Notes: a model not told the origin generated them from the sequence alone. Numbered from the stretch's first letter, positions 1-9,550 are shown. The stretch: 64,000 nt of DNA from Schistocerca nitens (GCF_023898315.1 NC_064615.1:910630742-910694741); one strand, 5' to 3'. Made by a program: numbers and translations.

Positions 1-90
1 CTCATACAGATATTGTTTTAATGCATTCAGTTTCACTTCTGATCTGATTTTATTAATATTGAGGGTCGTGATCGTATAAGCCTGTGACAT
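1..90 (-). CDS. LINE ORF2, N-terminal fragment (copy 1, cut by window edge)
   Basis: The first 30 codons of ORF2, starting at the ATG at 90-88 (MSQAYTITTLN...). They hold the first endonuclease motif, including the Asn of the LNIN segment. It is incomplete only because the window ends. The start is chosen by analogy with copy 2 (41933), where the endonuclease domain begins directly after this Met. Confidence 0.85.
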   Translation of the reverse strand, partial: MSQAYTITTLNINKIRSEVKLNALKQYLYE

Positions 91-129
91 AATAACAGGA
101 TGTCTGAGAGAAGGAGGGATCAACTGCCT

Positions 130-1671
130 TTAATTATCCACATCTCCATGCCATTCCATCTTAGTAGCGGCCGCGGAATTCGTGTCTGGAACGTCACTGA
201 GTTGTTCTCTTGCGTCTTTGTTTTTACTCTTTTTCCGGACAGCATTAACATTGGGCGGCACTCGGATCCTGTGACGGACACTGTGTAGCACCGCTGCAGT
301 CGGAGGCGTGGGAGGATCTTGGGTGATGTCAAGCTTCTCTCCTGACAAATCTTGCGCCGGGAGCGGAAGCGCCGAACCCTCTGGCGAGCGATCAGCTGAG
401 CCACCACTGTCACTATCAGCTTGTTTGGCAATACTCGCTGCCCGAAGCTGTTTGTTGTCACTGACAGTCCCGGGCTGCTGTGTTTGTATACCGTCGCGGA
501 GTTGTTGACATTCATGTTGTTCTGAGGCCAGGGCCGGAACGGCTGCCACGCGTTGTGTACCGTCCGCGCTTGGAGACACTGTTTGTATACCATCACAGTG
601 AGCCTCGACGTGTGTACTTCCAGCAGACACGTGCGCCACACCTACTTGTTGACCTTCCTGAGTGTGCTGTTGCGGAAGTTCTGAGACAGGAGCCTGCGGT
701 AACTGAATGGCATCTACGGAAATATCTGCGCTTGAAATTGCCGTAGAAGAATCGGCCACAATCTCTGCACCGGTTATAACTTTTGCGTCCGAAGCTGTTC
801 CCCGGACGTCCGGTTCCGCGGTCTCGTGCGTACTGCAGGTGTCATCATCAGAGTCACGGCTGTCACAAGTTCGACGCCTCTTATTAGTCGTGGCATCGAC
901 TTTCGCCGGTGGCTTAGCACCAATATCTCTCCTAACCAGGGCCGGAAACTCTTCAGGGCGAATTACTCGTAGCTCTTCCGAAGGTACGTCAGAACTAGGG
1001 ACCTCACGCTCTATCATAGGTTTATCCGCCACTACATCAGCCAACGTAAGCCGTTTACGCTGCTGCAACGAATTTTTGAGCACAAATATTCGCCTGGGGC
1101 AGTCCTGACGCAAGTGACCACTCTCATTACAGATATGGCATGTGGGAGGTTGGCCACTGTAAGTAACGTGAGCCCTATAGTCACAAACGGTAATATGGGA
1201 GGGTATATTCTGCTTTATATGCATTTCTACAGATCGGACGCCACTGAAACATTGTAACCTGTGCTGGTTCGACCACCGTTCGTTTCGAATCTGCTTGATA
1301 TCCCCGAATTTAGACAGAACCTCCTTCAGATAACAATTTTCTACTTCAGGAGGTAAGTGAAAGATACGCACATTGGTATACTCGACGTCGGCATTGGAAA
1401 TGAGCACAGTACTTACAGACTCGTCCCGGTGCCGAAAAACAGCTCTCCCTCCGTGTGTCGTCATAATCTTTTCCAGTAACACAGGATTCAGCAATTTTAC
1501 AAAGAAACAATATTGCTCGGTATCGTAATACGCAGTGTGCACTTGATCAGAGGTAATCCCAATAACATCCACAATCCAATCATGTATCTCCAAGGAACTA
1601 GGCTGCACATAACGGGTAGACTTGTCGAAATCAAAACGGAGTGTACACTTTCGCGGAAATAACCTGGACAT
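130..1671 (-). CDS. LINE ORF1 protein (copy 1)
   Basis: A 513-aa protein with the same sequence as the copy 2 ORF1 at 41973-43514, where domains are described. The first in-frame ATG is at 1671. An upstream in-frame TTG three codons earlier was not taken, since this is a eukaryotic element. The stop TAA lies 39 nt before the ORF2 ATG, in the same frame. Two intact identical ORF1 copies imply a very recent duplication or selection on an active element. Confidence 0.9.
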   Translation of the reverse strand: MSRLFPRKCTLRFDFDKSTRYVQPSSLEIHDWIVDVIGITSDQVHTAYYDTEQYCFFVKLLNPVLLEKIMTTHGGRAVFRHRDESVSTVLISNADVEYTNVRIFHLPPEVENCYLKEVLSKFGDIKQIRNERWSNQHRLQCFSGVRSVEMHIKQNIPSHITVCDYRAHVTYSGQPPTCHICNESGHLRQDCPRRIFVLKNSLQQRKRLTLADVVADKPMIEREVPSSDVPSEELRVIRPEEFPALVRRDIGAKPPAKVDATTNKRRRTCDSRDSDDDTCSTHETAEPDVRGTASDAKVITGAEIVADSSTAISSADISVDAIQLPQAPVSELPQQHTQEGQQVGVAHVSAGSTHVEAHCDGIQTVSPSADGTQRVAAVPALASEQHECQQLRDGIQTQQPGTVSDNKQLRAASIAKQADSDSGGSADRSPEGSALPLPAQDLSGEKLDITQDPPTPPTAAVLHSVRHRIRVPPNVNAVRKKSKNKDAREQLSDVPDTNSAAATKMEWHGDVDN

Positions 1672-1683
1672 TTCAAACAAGAG

Positions 1684-1702
1684 CTAGCGGTTGAACCGCT
1701 AG
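1684..1702 (-). other. Perfect hairpin in LINE 5' UTR (copy 1)
   Basis: CTAGCGGTTGAACCGCTAG: two 9-base arms around one central base, ending 12 nt before the ORF1 ATG. Same as 43527-43545. Confidence 0.7.
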
Positions 1703-1825
1703 AAGAACACAAGAACGAAAATCAAACACGAGATCAATATACACAAAATCAGAACACTTCACGGACAAAGAGAAAGTTAAGTAGTAATCACGACTTGTAA
1801 ACACGTGTCGGAACGGAGCACGTAA

Positions 1826-1832
1826 CACGTCC
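1826..1832 (-). promoter_or_regulatory. DPE of LINE internal promoter (copy 1)
   Basis: GGACGTG on the minus strand, +28 to +34 relative to the A of the Inr at 1856-1861. It matches the arthropod DPE consensus RGWCGTG. Confidence 0.65.
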
Positions 1833-1855
1833 GATCAGCACGGTGTCTCAGGCGC

Positions 1856-1861
1856 GACTGC
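1856..1861 (-). promoter_or_regulatory. Inr of LINE internal promoter (copy 1)
   Basis: GCAGTC on the minus strand, five of six matches to the arthropod initiator TCAGTY, right at the 5' end of the element. Transcription would start at the A (1859). Confidence 0.6.
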
Positions 1862-2075
1862 TACGAAACGTGCCTGCGCTGTTAGGACACTAACCAGAGT
1901 GGGTAGCTGCATTCATCTCCCTGGCAGTGTCTTGCAGTCCTCCAAGTCTGTTGACCACAGGTGGACAGGTGTCGCATCTCTCTCGCCGTCACTTGTGTCC
2001 GTCATTCATACTTAACGTGCTTTTCTGCAAGCGTCAGTCGAGCAAAGTCGGGACAAGTCGCCTAAGAGGAGCAAC

Positions 2076-2079
2076 AAAA
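2076..2079 (-). terminator. Pol III terminator of tRNA-Glu (unit 1)
   Basis: T4 on the minus strand, 8 nt past the Glu gene 3' end. The same run follows the Glu gene in the other units. Confidence 0.75.
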
Positions 2080-2087
2080 TGGTGGAT

Positions 2088-2159
2088 TTCCGGTACCGGG
2101 AATCGAACCCGGGCCTCCTGGGTGAGAGCCAGGTATCCTAGCCACTAGACGACACCGGA
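2088..2159 (-). tRNA. tRNA-Glu(CTC), unit 1
   Basis: A 72-nt tRNA gene. Acceptor arms TCCGGTG and TACCGGA pair over seven positions (one G-T), with discriminator A at 2088. The anticodon stem CCTGG/CCAGG holds loop CTCTCAC, giving anticodon CTC (reads GAG). The T arm CCGGG-TTCGATT-CCCGG includes the B box GGTTCGATTCC. The D arm GTCTAGTGGCTAGGAT is typical of insect Glu genes. This unit has the short spacer. Confidence 0.97.
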
Positions 2160-2426
2160 TAACGACACACGCACTCCTCCAACAAACACGGTGAGCGTCC
2201 ACCCGCTACTTGACGACAACTGCAAAAATTAACGCTTCCACTTCGTAGAACGGCATGCTCTGGACGTATCTCGTGGAGACGAACGCCAGCAATCATGAGA
2301 CCAAACTGCGCCGGTGAATCCTGTTGTTACACCGCGCACTGTGCTACGACAGTTTAAGAGAGCGACGCTCACGCTTTGCTGCGCTATTTCCTTCGCGGGA
2401 AATCAGTGCTCCTGTTTTCGAGACAG

Positions 2427-2430
2427 AAAA
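2427..2430 (-). terminator. Pol III terminator of first tRNA-Leu(CAG) (unit 1)
   Basis: T4 on the minus strand, 3 nt past the Leu gene. Confidence 0.75.
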
Positions 2431-2433
2431 CGT

Positions 2434-2515
2434 TGGCAGCGGTGGGATTCGAACCCACGCCTCCGAAGAGACTGGTGCCTGAAACCAGCGCCTTAGACCG
2501 CTCGGCCACGCTACC
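2434..2515 (-). tRNA. tRNA-Leu(CAG), unit 1
   Basis: An 82-nt type II tRNA gene. Acceptor arms GGTAGCG/CGCTGCC, discriminator A. A box TGGCCGAGCGG. Anticodon stem CTGGT/ACCAG with loop TTCAGGC, so anticodon CAG (reads CUG). Long variable arm CTC-TTCG-GAG. T arm GTGGG-TTCGAAT-CCCAC with B box GGTTCGAATCC. No intron. In most units a second copy follows 162 bp away. Confidence 0.97.
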
Positions 2516-2589
2516 TACGCGACGCGGCCGCCGCAGGAGCTGCGTTCTACCCCACGAGAACACAGCGCAATGGCACAAAAACGAGAAGT

Positions 2590-2594
2590 AAAAA
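2590..2594 (-). terminator. Pol III terminator of tRNA-Leu(AAG) (unit 1)
   Basis: T5 on the minus strand, 1 nt past the gene. Second and later Leu genes of every unit share this downstream run. Confidence 0.75.
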
Positions 2595-2595
2595 T

Positions 2596-2677
2596 TGGCA
2601 GCGGTGGGATTCGAACCCACGCCTCCGAAGAGACTGGTGCCTTAAACCAGCGCCTTAGACCGCTCGGCCACGCTACC
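2596..2677 (-). tRNA. tRNA-Leu(AAG), unit 1
   Basis: An 82-nt gene differing from the adjacent Leu(CAG) gene only at the first anticodon base: loop TTAAGGC, anticodon AAG. A34 would be expected to become inosine, reading CUU/CUC/CUA. It is the transcription-upstream member of each Leu cluster, and its 5' flank differs from that of the CAG copies. Confidence 0.97.
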
Positions 2678-2964
2678 TGCGCCAGCGTTCCCCGCGTCTC
2701 TAGAAAACAGTGCACGACACAGTTTCCTGTTGTGCTGCGACTCGCTGCTCATGCATCGCACCTCAAACAACTGCCCCTTTCGACTATAGATTTAACCTCT
2801 CAGGCAGCTACCCACGCCCTGGGGCGGCCGAATTTCTTGTTGCTGATAATGAAATGGTAGTGCAACCTGCGGCGTGCGGAACATGAGTGTAAAGTGATGA
2901 GAGCATTGTGATTTCAAACACTGGGTGACGATCATGATTGCAGCAACAGCAAGGCAAAACCTTC

Positions 2965-2968
2965 AAAA
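2965..2968 (-). terminator. Pol III terminator of tRNA-His (unit 1)
   Basis: T4 on the minus strand, 1 nt past the His gene. Confidence 0.75.
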
Positions 2969-2969
2969 T

Positions 2970-3041
2970 TGCCGTGACCAGGATTCGAACCTGGGTTTTT
3001 GCGGCCACAACGCAATGTCCTAACCACTAGACGATCACGGC
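2970..3041 (-). tRNA. tRNA-His(GTG), unit 1
   Basis: A 72-nt gene. Acceptor arms GCCGTGA/TCACGGC pair perfectly, discriminator A. Anticodon stem TTGCG/CGCAA with loop TTGTGGC, anticodon GTG. T arm CCAGG-TTCGAAT-CCTGG. D arm GTCTAGTGGTTAGGAC matches insect tRNA-His. The extra G at -1 would be added after transcription, as usual in eukaryotes. Confidence 0.97.
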
Positions 3042-3383
3042 CGCGGAGGCGCCCGGGGAAGCAGTTCTCGCGACTGCACCCGCCCGGTACACAGCAAAGC
3101 TCAGCCCACTGCGTCAGACGCGATCTCCATTATATGTATACGGGCAAACGAAACGTGCCTGCGCTGTTAGGACACTAACCAGAGTGGGTAGCTGCATTCA
3201 TCTCCCTGGCAGTGTCTTGCAGTCCTCCAAGTCTGTTGACCACAGGTGGACAGGTGTCGCATCTCTCTCGCCGTCACTTGTGGCCGTCATTCATACTTAA
3301 CGTGCTTTTCTGCAAGCGTCAGCGTAGCGTCAGTCGAGCAAAGTCGGGACAAGTCGCCTAAGAGGAGCAACAAAATGGTGGAT
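3042..3383. other. His-Glu spacer (representative)
   Basis: About 340 bp (330 in short units) without a gene; every unit has one. It holds an AT-rich word (TTATATGTATA) about 90 bp upstream of the His gene, and the 11-bp long/short indel near the Glu gene, which lies between two GCGTCA words and so looks like slippage. I see no further gene or RNA. The LINE 5' junction falls in this spacer at the word ACGAAACG. Confidence 0.8.
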
Positions 3384-3455
3384 TTCCGGTACCGGGAATC
3401 GAACCCGGGCCTCCTGGGTGAGAGCCAGGTATCCTAGCCACTAGACGACACCGGA
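3384..3455 (-). tRNA. tRNA-Glu(CTC), unit 2
   Basis: Long spacer. Confidence 0.96.
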
Positions 3456-3729
3456 TAACGACACACGCACTCCTCCAACAAACACGGTGAGCGTCCACCC
3501 GCTACTTGACGACAACTGCAAAAATTAACGCTTCCACTTCGTAGAACGGCATGCTCTGGACGTATCTCGTGGAGACGAACGCCAGCAATCATGAGACCAA
3601 ACTGCGCCGGTGAATCCTGTTGTTACACCGCGCACTGTGCTACGACAGTTTAAGAGAGCGACGCTCACGCTTTGCTGCGCTATTTCCTTCGCGGGAAATC
3701 AGTGCTCCTGTTTTCGAGACAGAAAACGT

Positions 3730-3811
3730 TGGCAGCGGTGGGATTCGAACCCACGCCTCCGAAGAGACTGGTGCCTGAAACCAGCGCCTTAGACCGCTCG
3801 GCCACGCTACC
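3730..3811 (-). tRNA. tRNA-Leu(CAG), unit 2 first
   Basis: First of two CAG copies. Confidence 0.96.
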
Positions 3812-3891
3812 TACGCGACGCGGCCGCCGCAGGAGCTGCGTTCTACCCCACGAGAACACAGCGCAATGGCACAAAAACGAGAAGTAAAAAT

Positions 3892-3973
3892 TGGCAGCGG
3901 TGGGATTCGAACCCACGCCTCCGAAGAGACTGGTGCCTGAAACCAGCGCCTTAGACCGCTCGGCCACGCTACC
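3892..3973 (-). tRNA. tRNA-Leu(CAG), unit 2 second
   Basis: Starts 162 bp from the first. The 80-bp linker contains a NotI word GCGGCCGC. Confidence 0.96.
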
Positions 3974-4053
3974 TACGCGACGCGGCCGCCGCAGGAGCTG
4001 CGTTCTACCCCACGAGAACACAGCGCAATGGCACAAAAACGAGAAGTAAAAAT

Positions 4054-4135
4054 TGGCAGCGGTGGGATTCGAACCCACGCCTCCGAAGAGACTGGTGCCT
4101 TAAACCAGCGCCTTAGACCGCTCGGCCACGCTACC
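4054..4135 (-). tRNA. tRNA-Leu(AAG), unit 2
   Basis: Anticodon AAG. Confidence 0.96.
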
Positions 4136-4427
4136 TGCGCCAGCGTTCCCCGCGTCTCTAGAAAACAGTGCACGACACAGTTTCCTGTTGTGCTGCGACT
4201 CGCTGCTCATGCATCGCACCTCAAACAACTGCCCCTTTCGACTATAGATTTAACCTCTCAGGCAGCTACCCACGCCCTGGGGCGGCCGAATTTCTTGTTG
4301 CTGATAATGAAATGGTAGTGCAACCTGCGGCGTGCGGAACATGAGTGTAAAGTGATGAGAGCATTGTGATTTCAAACACTGGGTGACGATCATGATTGCA
4401 GCAACAGCAAGGCAAAACCTTCAAAAT

Positions 4428-4499
4428 TGCCGTGACCAGGATTCGAACCTGGGTTTTTGCGGCCACAACGCAATGTCCTAACCACTAGACGATCACGGC
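4428..4499 (-). tRNA. tRNA-His(GTG), unit 2
   Basis: Intact. Confidence 0.96.
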
Positions 4500-4841
4500 C
4501 GCGGAGGCGCCCGGGGAAGCAGTTCTCGCGACTGCACCCGCCCGGTACACAGCAAAGCTCAGCCCACTGCGTCAGACGCGATCTCCATTATATGTATACG
4601 GGCAAACGAAACGTGCCTGCGCTGTTAGGACACTAACCAGAGTGGGTAGCTGCATTCATCTCCCTGGCAGTGTCTTGCAGTCCTCCAAGTCTGTTGACCA
4701 CAGGTGGACAGGTGTCGCATCTCTCTCGCCGTCACTTGTGGCCGTCATTCATACTTAACGTGCTTTTCTGCAAGCGTCAGCGTAGCGTCAGTCGAGCAAA
4801 GTCGGGACAAGTCGCCTAAGAGGAGCAACAAAATGGTGGAT

Positions 4842-4913
4842 TTCCGGTACCGGGAATCGAACCCGGGCCTCCTGGGTGAGAGCCAGGTATCCTAGCCACT
4901 AGACGACACCGGA
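4842..4913 (-). tRNA. tRNA-Glu(CTC), unit 3
   Basis: Long spacer. Confidence 0.96.
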
Positions 4914-5187
4914 TAACGACACACGCACTCCTCCAACAAACACGGTGAGCGTCCACCCGCTACTTGACGACAACTGCAAAAATTAACGCTTCCACTTCGT
5001 AGAACGGCATGCTCTGGACGTATCTCGTGGAGACGAACGCCAGCAATCATGAGACCAAACTGCGCCGGTGAATCCTGTTGTTACACCGCGCACTGTGCTA
5101 CGACAGTTTAAGAGAGCGACGCTCACGCTTTGCTGCGCTATTTCCTTCGCGGGAAATCAGTGCTCCTGTTTTCGAGACAGAAAACGT

Positions 5188-5269
5188 TGGCAGCGGTGGG
5201 ATTCGAACCCACGCCTCCGAAGAGACTGGTGCCTGAAACCAGCGCCTTAGACCGCTCGGCCACGCTACC
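5188..5269 (-). tRNA. tRNA-Leu(CAG), unit 3 first
   Basis: First of two. Confidence 0.96.
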
Positions 5270-5349
5270 TACGCGACGCGGCCGCCGCAGGAGCTGCGTT
5301 CTACCCCACGAGAACACAGCGCAATGGCACAAAAACGAGAAGTAAAAAT

Positions 5350-5431
5350 TGGCAGCGGTGGGATTCGAACCCACGCCTCCGAAGAGACTGGTGCCTGAAA
5401 CCAGCGCCTTAGACCGCTCGGCCACGCTACC
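5350..5431 (-). tRNA. tRNA-Leu(CAG), unit 3 second
   Basis: Second of two. Confidence 0.96.
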
Positions 5432-5511
5432 TACGCGACGCGGCCGCCGCAGGAGCTGCGTTCTACCCCACGAGAACACAGCGCAATGGCACAAAAACGA
5501 GAAGTAAAAAT

Positions 5512-5593
5512 TGGCAGCGGTGGGATTCGAACCCACGCCTCCGAAGAGACTGGTGCCTTAAACCAGCGCCTTAGACCGCTCGGCCACGCTACC
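5512..5593 (-). tRNA. tRNA-Leu(AAG), unit 3
   Basis: Anticodon AAG. Confidence 0.96.
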
Positions 5594-5885
5594 TGCGCCA
5601 GCGTTCCCCGCGTCTCTAGAAAACAGTGCACGACACAGTTTCCTGTTGTGCTGCGACTCGCTGCTCATGCATCGCACCTCAAACAACTGCCCCTTTCGAC
5701 TATAGATTTAACCTCTCAGGCAGCTACCCACGCCCTGGGGCGGCCGAATTTCTTGTTGCTGATAATGAAATGGTAGTGCAACCTGCGGCGTGCGGAACAT
5801 GAGTGTAAAGTGATGAGAGCATTGTGATTTCAAACACTGGGTGACGATCATGATTGCAGCAACAGCAAGGCAAAACCTTCAAAAT

Positions 5886-5957
5886 TGCCGTGACCAGGAT
5901 TCGAACCTGGGTTTTTGCGGCCACAACGCAATGTCCTAACCACTAGACGATCACGGC
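5886..5957 (-). tRNA. tRNA-His(GTG), unit 3
   Basis: Intact. Confidence 0.96.
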
Positions 5958-6288
5958 CGCGGAGGCGCCCGGGGAAGCAGTTCTCGCGACTGCACCCGCC
6001 CGGTACACAGCAAAGCTCAGCCCACTGCGTCAGACGCGATCTCCATTATATGTATACGGGCAAACGAAACGTGCCTGCGCTGTTAGGACACTAACCAGAG
6101 TGGGTAGCTGCATTCATCTCCCTGGCAGTGTCTTGCAGTCCTCCAAGTCTGTTGACCACAGGTGGACAGGTGTCGCATCTCTCTCGCCGTCACTTGTGGC
6201 CGTCATTCATACTTAACGTGCTTTTCTGCAAGCGTCAGTCGAGCAAAGTCGGGACAAGTCGCCTAAGAGGAGCAACAAAATGGTGGAT

Positions 6289-6360
6289 TTCCGGTACCGG
6301 GAATCGAACCCGGGCCTCCTGGGTGAGAGCCAGGTATCCTAGCCACTAGACGACACCGGA
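6289..6360 (-). tRNA. tRNA-Glu(CTC), unit 4
   Basis: Short spacer. Confidence 0.96.
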
Positions 6361-6634
6361 TAACGACACACGCACTCCTCCAACAAACACGGTGAGCGTC
6401 CACCCGCTACTTGACGACAACTGCAAAAATTAACGCTTCCACTTCGTAGAACGGCATGCTCTGGACGTATCTCGTGGAGACGAACGCCAGCAATCATGAG
6501 ACCAAACTGCGCCGGTGAATCCTGTTGTTACACCGCGCACTGTGCTACGACAGTTTAAGAGAGCGACGCTCACGCTTTGCTGCGCTATTTCCTTCGCGGG
6601 AAATCAGTGCTCCTGTTTTCGAGACAGAAAACGT

Positions 6635-6716
6635 TGGCAGCGGTGGGATTCGAACCCACGCCTCCGAAGAGACTGGTGCCTGAAACCAGCGCCTTAGACC
6701 GCTCGGCCACGCTACC
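6635..6716 (-). tRNA. tRNA-Leu(CAG), unit 4 first
   Basis: Linker variant C (CGCGCCGCGG). Confidence 0.96.
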
Positions 6717-6796
6717 TACGCGCCGCGGCCGCCGCAGGAGCTGCGTTCTACCCCACGAGAACACAGCGCAATGGCACAAAAACGAGAAGTAAAAAT

Positions 6797-6878
6797 TGGC
6801 AGCGGTGGGATTCGAACCCACGCCTCCGAAGAGACTGGTGCCTGAAACCAGCGCCTTAGACCGCTCGGCCACGCTACC
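6797..6878 (-). tRNA. tRNA-Leu(CAG), unit 4 second
   Basis: Second of two. Confidence 0.96.
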
Positions 6879-6958
6879 TACGCGACGCGGCCGCCGCAGG
6901 AGCTGCGTTCTACCCCACGAGAACACAGCGCAATGGCACAAAAACGAGAAGTAAAAAT

Positions 6959-7040
6959 TGGCAGCGGTGGGATTCGAACCCACGCCTCCGAAGAGACTGG
7001 TGCCTTAAACCAGCGCCTTAGACCGCTCGGCCACGCTACC
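6959..7040 (-). tRNA. tRNA-Leu(AAG), unit 4
   Basis: Upstream flank variant T (TATATATT). Confidence 0.96.
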
Positions 7041-7332
7041 TGCGCCAGCGTTCCCCGCGTCTCTAGAAAACAGTGCACGACACAGTTTCCTGTTGTGCTG
7101 CGACTCGCTGCTCATGCATCGCACCTCAAACAACTGCCCCTTTCGACTATATATTTAACCTCTCAGGCAGCTACCCACGCCCTGGGGCGGCCGAATTTCT
7201 TGTTGCTGATAATGAAATGGTAGTGCAACCTGCGGCGTGCGGAACATGAGTGTAAAGTGATGAGAGCATTGTGATTTCAAACACTGGGTGACGATCATGA
7301 TTGCAGCAACAGCAAGGCAAAACCTTCAAAAT

Positions 7333-7404
7333 TGCCGTGACCAGGATTCGAACCTGGGTTTTTGCGGCCACAACGCAATGTCCTAACCACTAGACGATCA
7401 CGGC
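7333..7404 (-). tRNA. tRNA-His(GTG), unit 4
   Basis: Intact. Confidence 0.96.
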
Positions 7405-7746
7405 CGCGGAGGCGCCCGGGGAAGCAGTTCTCGCGACTGCACCCGCCCGGTACACAGCAAAGCTCAGCCCACTGCGTCAGACGCGATCTCCATTATATGT
7501 ATACGGGCAAACGAAACGTGCCTGCGCTGTTAGGACACTAACCAGAGTGGGTAGCTGCATTCATCTCCCTGGCAGTGTCTTGCAGTCCTCCAAGTCTGTT
7601 GACCACAGGTGGACAGGTGTCGCATCTCTCTCGCCGTCACTTGTGGCCGTCATTCATACTTAACGTGCTTTTCTGCAAGCGTCAGCGTAGCGTCAGTCGA
7701 GCAAAGTCGGGACAAGTCGCCTAAGAGGAGCAACAAAATGGTGGAT

Positions 7747-7818
7747 TTCCGGTACCGGGAATCGAACCCGGGCCTCCTGGGTGAGAGCCAGGTATCCTAG
7801 CCACTAGACGACACCGGA
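7747..7818 (-). tRNA. tRNA-Glu(CTC), unit 5
   Basis: Long spacer. Confidence 0.96.
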
Positions 7819-8092
7819 TAACGACACACGCACTCCTCCAACAAACACGGTGAGCGTCCACCCGCTACTTGACGACAACTGCAAAAATTAACGCTTCCAC
7901 TTCGTAGAACGGCATGCTCTGGACGTATCTCGTGGAGACGAACGCCAGCAATCATGAGACCAAACTGCGCCGGTGAATCCTGTTGTTACACCGCGCACTG
8001 TGCTACGACAGTTTAAGAGAGCGACGCTCACGCTTTGCTGCGCTATTTCCTTCGCGGGAAATCAGTGCTCCTGTTTTCGAGACAGAAAACGT

Positions 8093-8174
8093 TGGCAGCG
8101 GTGGGATTCGAACCCACGCCTCCGAAGAGACTGGTGCCTGAAACCAGCGCCTTAGACCGCTCGGCCACGCTACC
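8093..8174 (-). tRNA. tRNA-Leu(CAG), unit 5 first
   Basis: First of two. Confidence 0.96.
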
Positions 8175-8254
8175 TACGCGACGCGGCCGCCGCAGGAGCT
8201 GCGTTCTACCCCACGAGAACACAGCGCAATGGCACAAAAACGAGAAGTAAAAAT

Positions 8255-8336
8255 TGGCAGCGGTGGGATTCGAACCCACGCCTCCGAAGAGACTGGTGCC
8301 TGAAACCAGCGCCTTAGACCGCTCGGCCACGCTACC
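8255..8336 (-). tRNA. tRNA-Leu(CAG), unit 5 second
   Basis: Second of two. Confidence 0.96.
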
Positions 8337-8416
8337 TACGCGACGCGGCCGCCGCAGGAGCTGCGTTCTACCCCACGAGAACACAGCGCAATGGCACAAA
8401 AACGAGAAGTAAAAAT

Positions 8417-8498
8417 TGGCAGCGGTGGGATTCGAACCCACGCCTCCGAAGAGACTGGTGCCTTAAACCAGCGCCTTAGACCGCTCGGCCACGCTACC
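8417..8498 (-). tRNA. tRNA-Leu(AAG), unit 5
   Basis: Anticodon AAG. Confidence 0.96.
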
Positions 8499-8790
8499 TG
8501 CGCCAGCGTTCCCCGCGTCTCTAGAAAACAGTGCACGACACAGTTTCCTGTTGTGCTGCGACTCGCTGCTCATGCATCGCACCTCAAACAACTGCCCCTT
8601 TCGACTATAGATTTAACCTCTCAGGCAGCTACCCACGCCCTGGGGCGGCCGAATTTCTTGTTGCTGATAATGAAATGGTAGTGCAACCTGCGGCGTGCGG
8701 AACATGAGTGTAAAGTGATGAGAGCATTGTGATTTCAAACACTGGGTGACGATCATGATTGCAGCAACAGCAAGGCAAAACCTTCAAAAT

Positions 8791-8862
8791 TGCCGTGACC
8801 AGGATTCGAACCTGGGTTTTTGCGGCCACAACGCAATGTCCTAACCACTAGACGATCACGGC
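8791..8862 (-). tRNA. tRNA-His(GTG), unit 5
   Basis: Intact. Confidence 0.96.
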
Positions 8863-9204
8863 CGCGGAGGCGCCCGGGGAAGCAGTTCTCGCGACTGCAC
8901 CCGCCCGGTACACAGCAAAGCTCAGCCCACTGCGTCAGACGCGATCTCCATTATATGTATACGGGCAAACGAAACGTGCCTGCGCTGTTAGGACACTAAC
9001 CAGAGTGGGTAGCTGCATTCATCTCCCTGGCAGTGTCTTGCAGTCCTCCAAGTCTGTTGACCACAGGTGGACAGGTGTCGCATCTCTCTCGCCGTCACTT
9101 GTGGCCGTCATTCATACTTAACGTGCTTTTCTGCAAGCGTCAGCGTAGCGTCAGTCGAGCAAAGTCGGGACAAGTCGCCTAAGAGGAGCAACAAAATGGT
9201 GGAT

Positions 9205-9276
9205 TTCCGGTACCGGGAATCGAACCCGGGCCTCCTGGGTGAGAGCCAGGTATCCTAGCCACTAGACGACACCGGA
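9205..9276 (-). tRNA. tRNA-Glu(CTC), unit 6
   Basis: Long spacer. Confidence 0.96.
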
Positions 9277-9550
9277 TAACGACACACGCACTCCTCCAAC
9301 AAACACGGTGAGCGTCCACCCGCTACTTGACGACAACTGCAAAAATTAACGCTTCCACTTCGTAGAACGGCATGCTCTGGACGTATCTCGTGGAGACGAA
9401 CGCCAGCAATCATGAGACCAAACTGCGCCGGTGAATCCTGTTGTTACACCGCGCACTGTGCTACGACAGTTTAAGAGAGCGACGCTCACGCTTTGCTGCG
9501 CTATTTCCTTCGCGGGAAATCAGTGCTCCTGTTTTCGAGACAGAAAACGT

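Larger units (their letters stand above)
1..1862 (-). mobile_element. LINE (Tx1/L1-like), copy 1, 5' part; continues beyond window start
   Basis: This is the 5' third of a non-LTR retrotransposon read on the minus strand: 5' UTR (1672-1862), ORF1 and the start of ORF2. The rest lies left of the window. It corresponds to 41844-43705 at a constant offset of 41,843 bp; the ORF1 translations are identical and I saw no base difference where I compared the two. Its 5' end abuts the array spacer at the same base as copy 2 (spacer resumes with ACGAAACGTGCC). Either the whole LINE plus array segment was duplicated recently, or the element inserted twice at the same site. Confidence 0.9.

Noticed and set aside
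100-1108. Plus-strand ORFs opposite ORF1 (66-133 aa), and the 173-aa minus-strand ORF in another frame
   Set aside because: Shadows of the ORF1 coding strand with no recognisable domain; they recur opposite copy 2 only because the DNA is the same.
2434-2677. CRISPR-like or satellite repeat from the regular 162-bp spacing
   Set aside because: The repeated parts are complete tRNA genes with Pol III signals, and the spacers are repeated too.
2780-2800. TATATA/TATAGA site upstream of Leu(AAG) as a TATA box
   Set aside because: It lies about 110 bp upstream, too far for the usual position near -30, and the G/T variant is freely polymorphic between units.
2970-3041. First read as tRNA-Val because of the GTCTAGTGGTTA D arm
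   Set aside because: The loop TTGTGGC has anticodon GTG, and the acceptor GCCGTGA/TCACGGC is that of tRNA-His.
3680-4078. Recurrent 66-186 aa ORFs on both strands in every unit (for example MGSNPTAANFYF...)
   Set aside because: They are translations of tRNA genes and linkers; phrases such as GSNPTAA and IRTHA come from T arms. Frame length simply follows the number of 162-bp Leu repeats.
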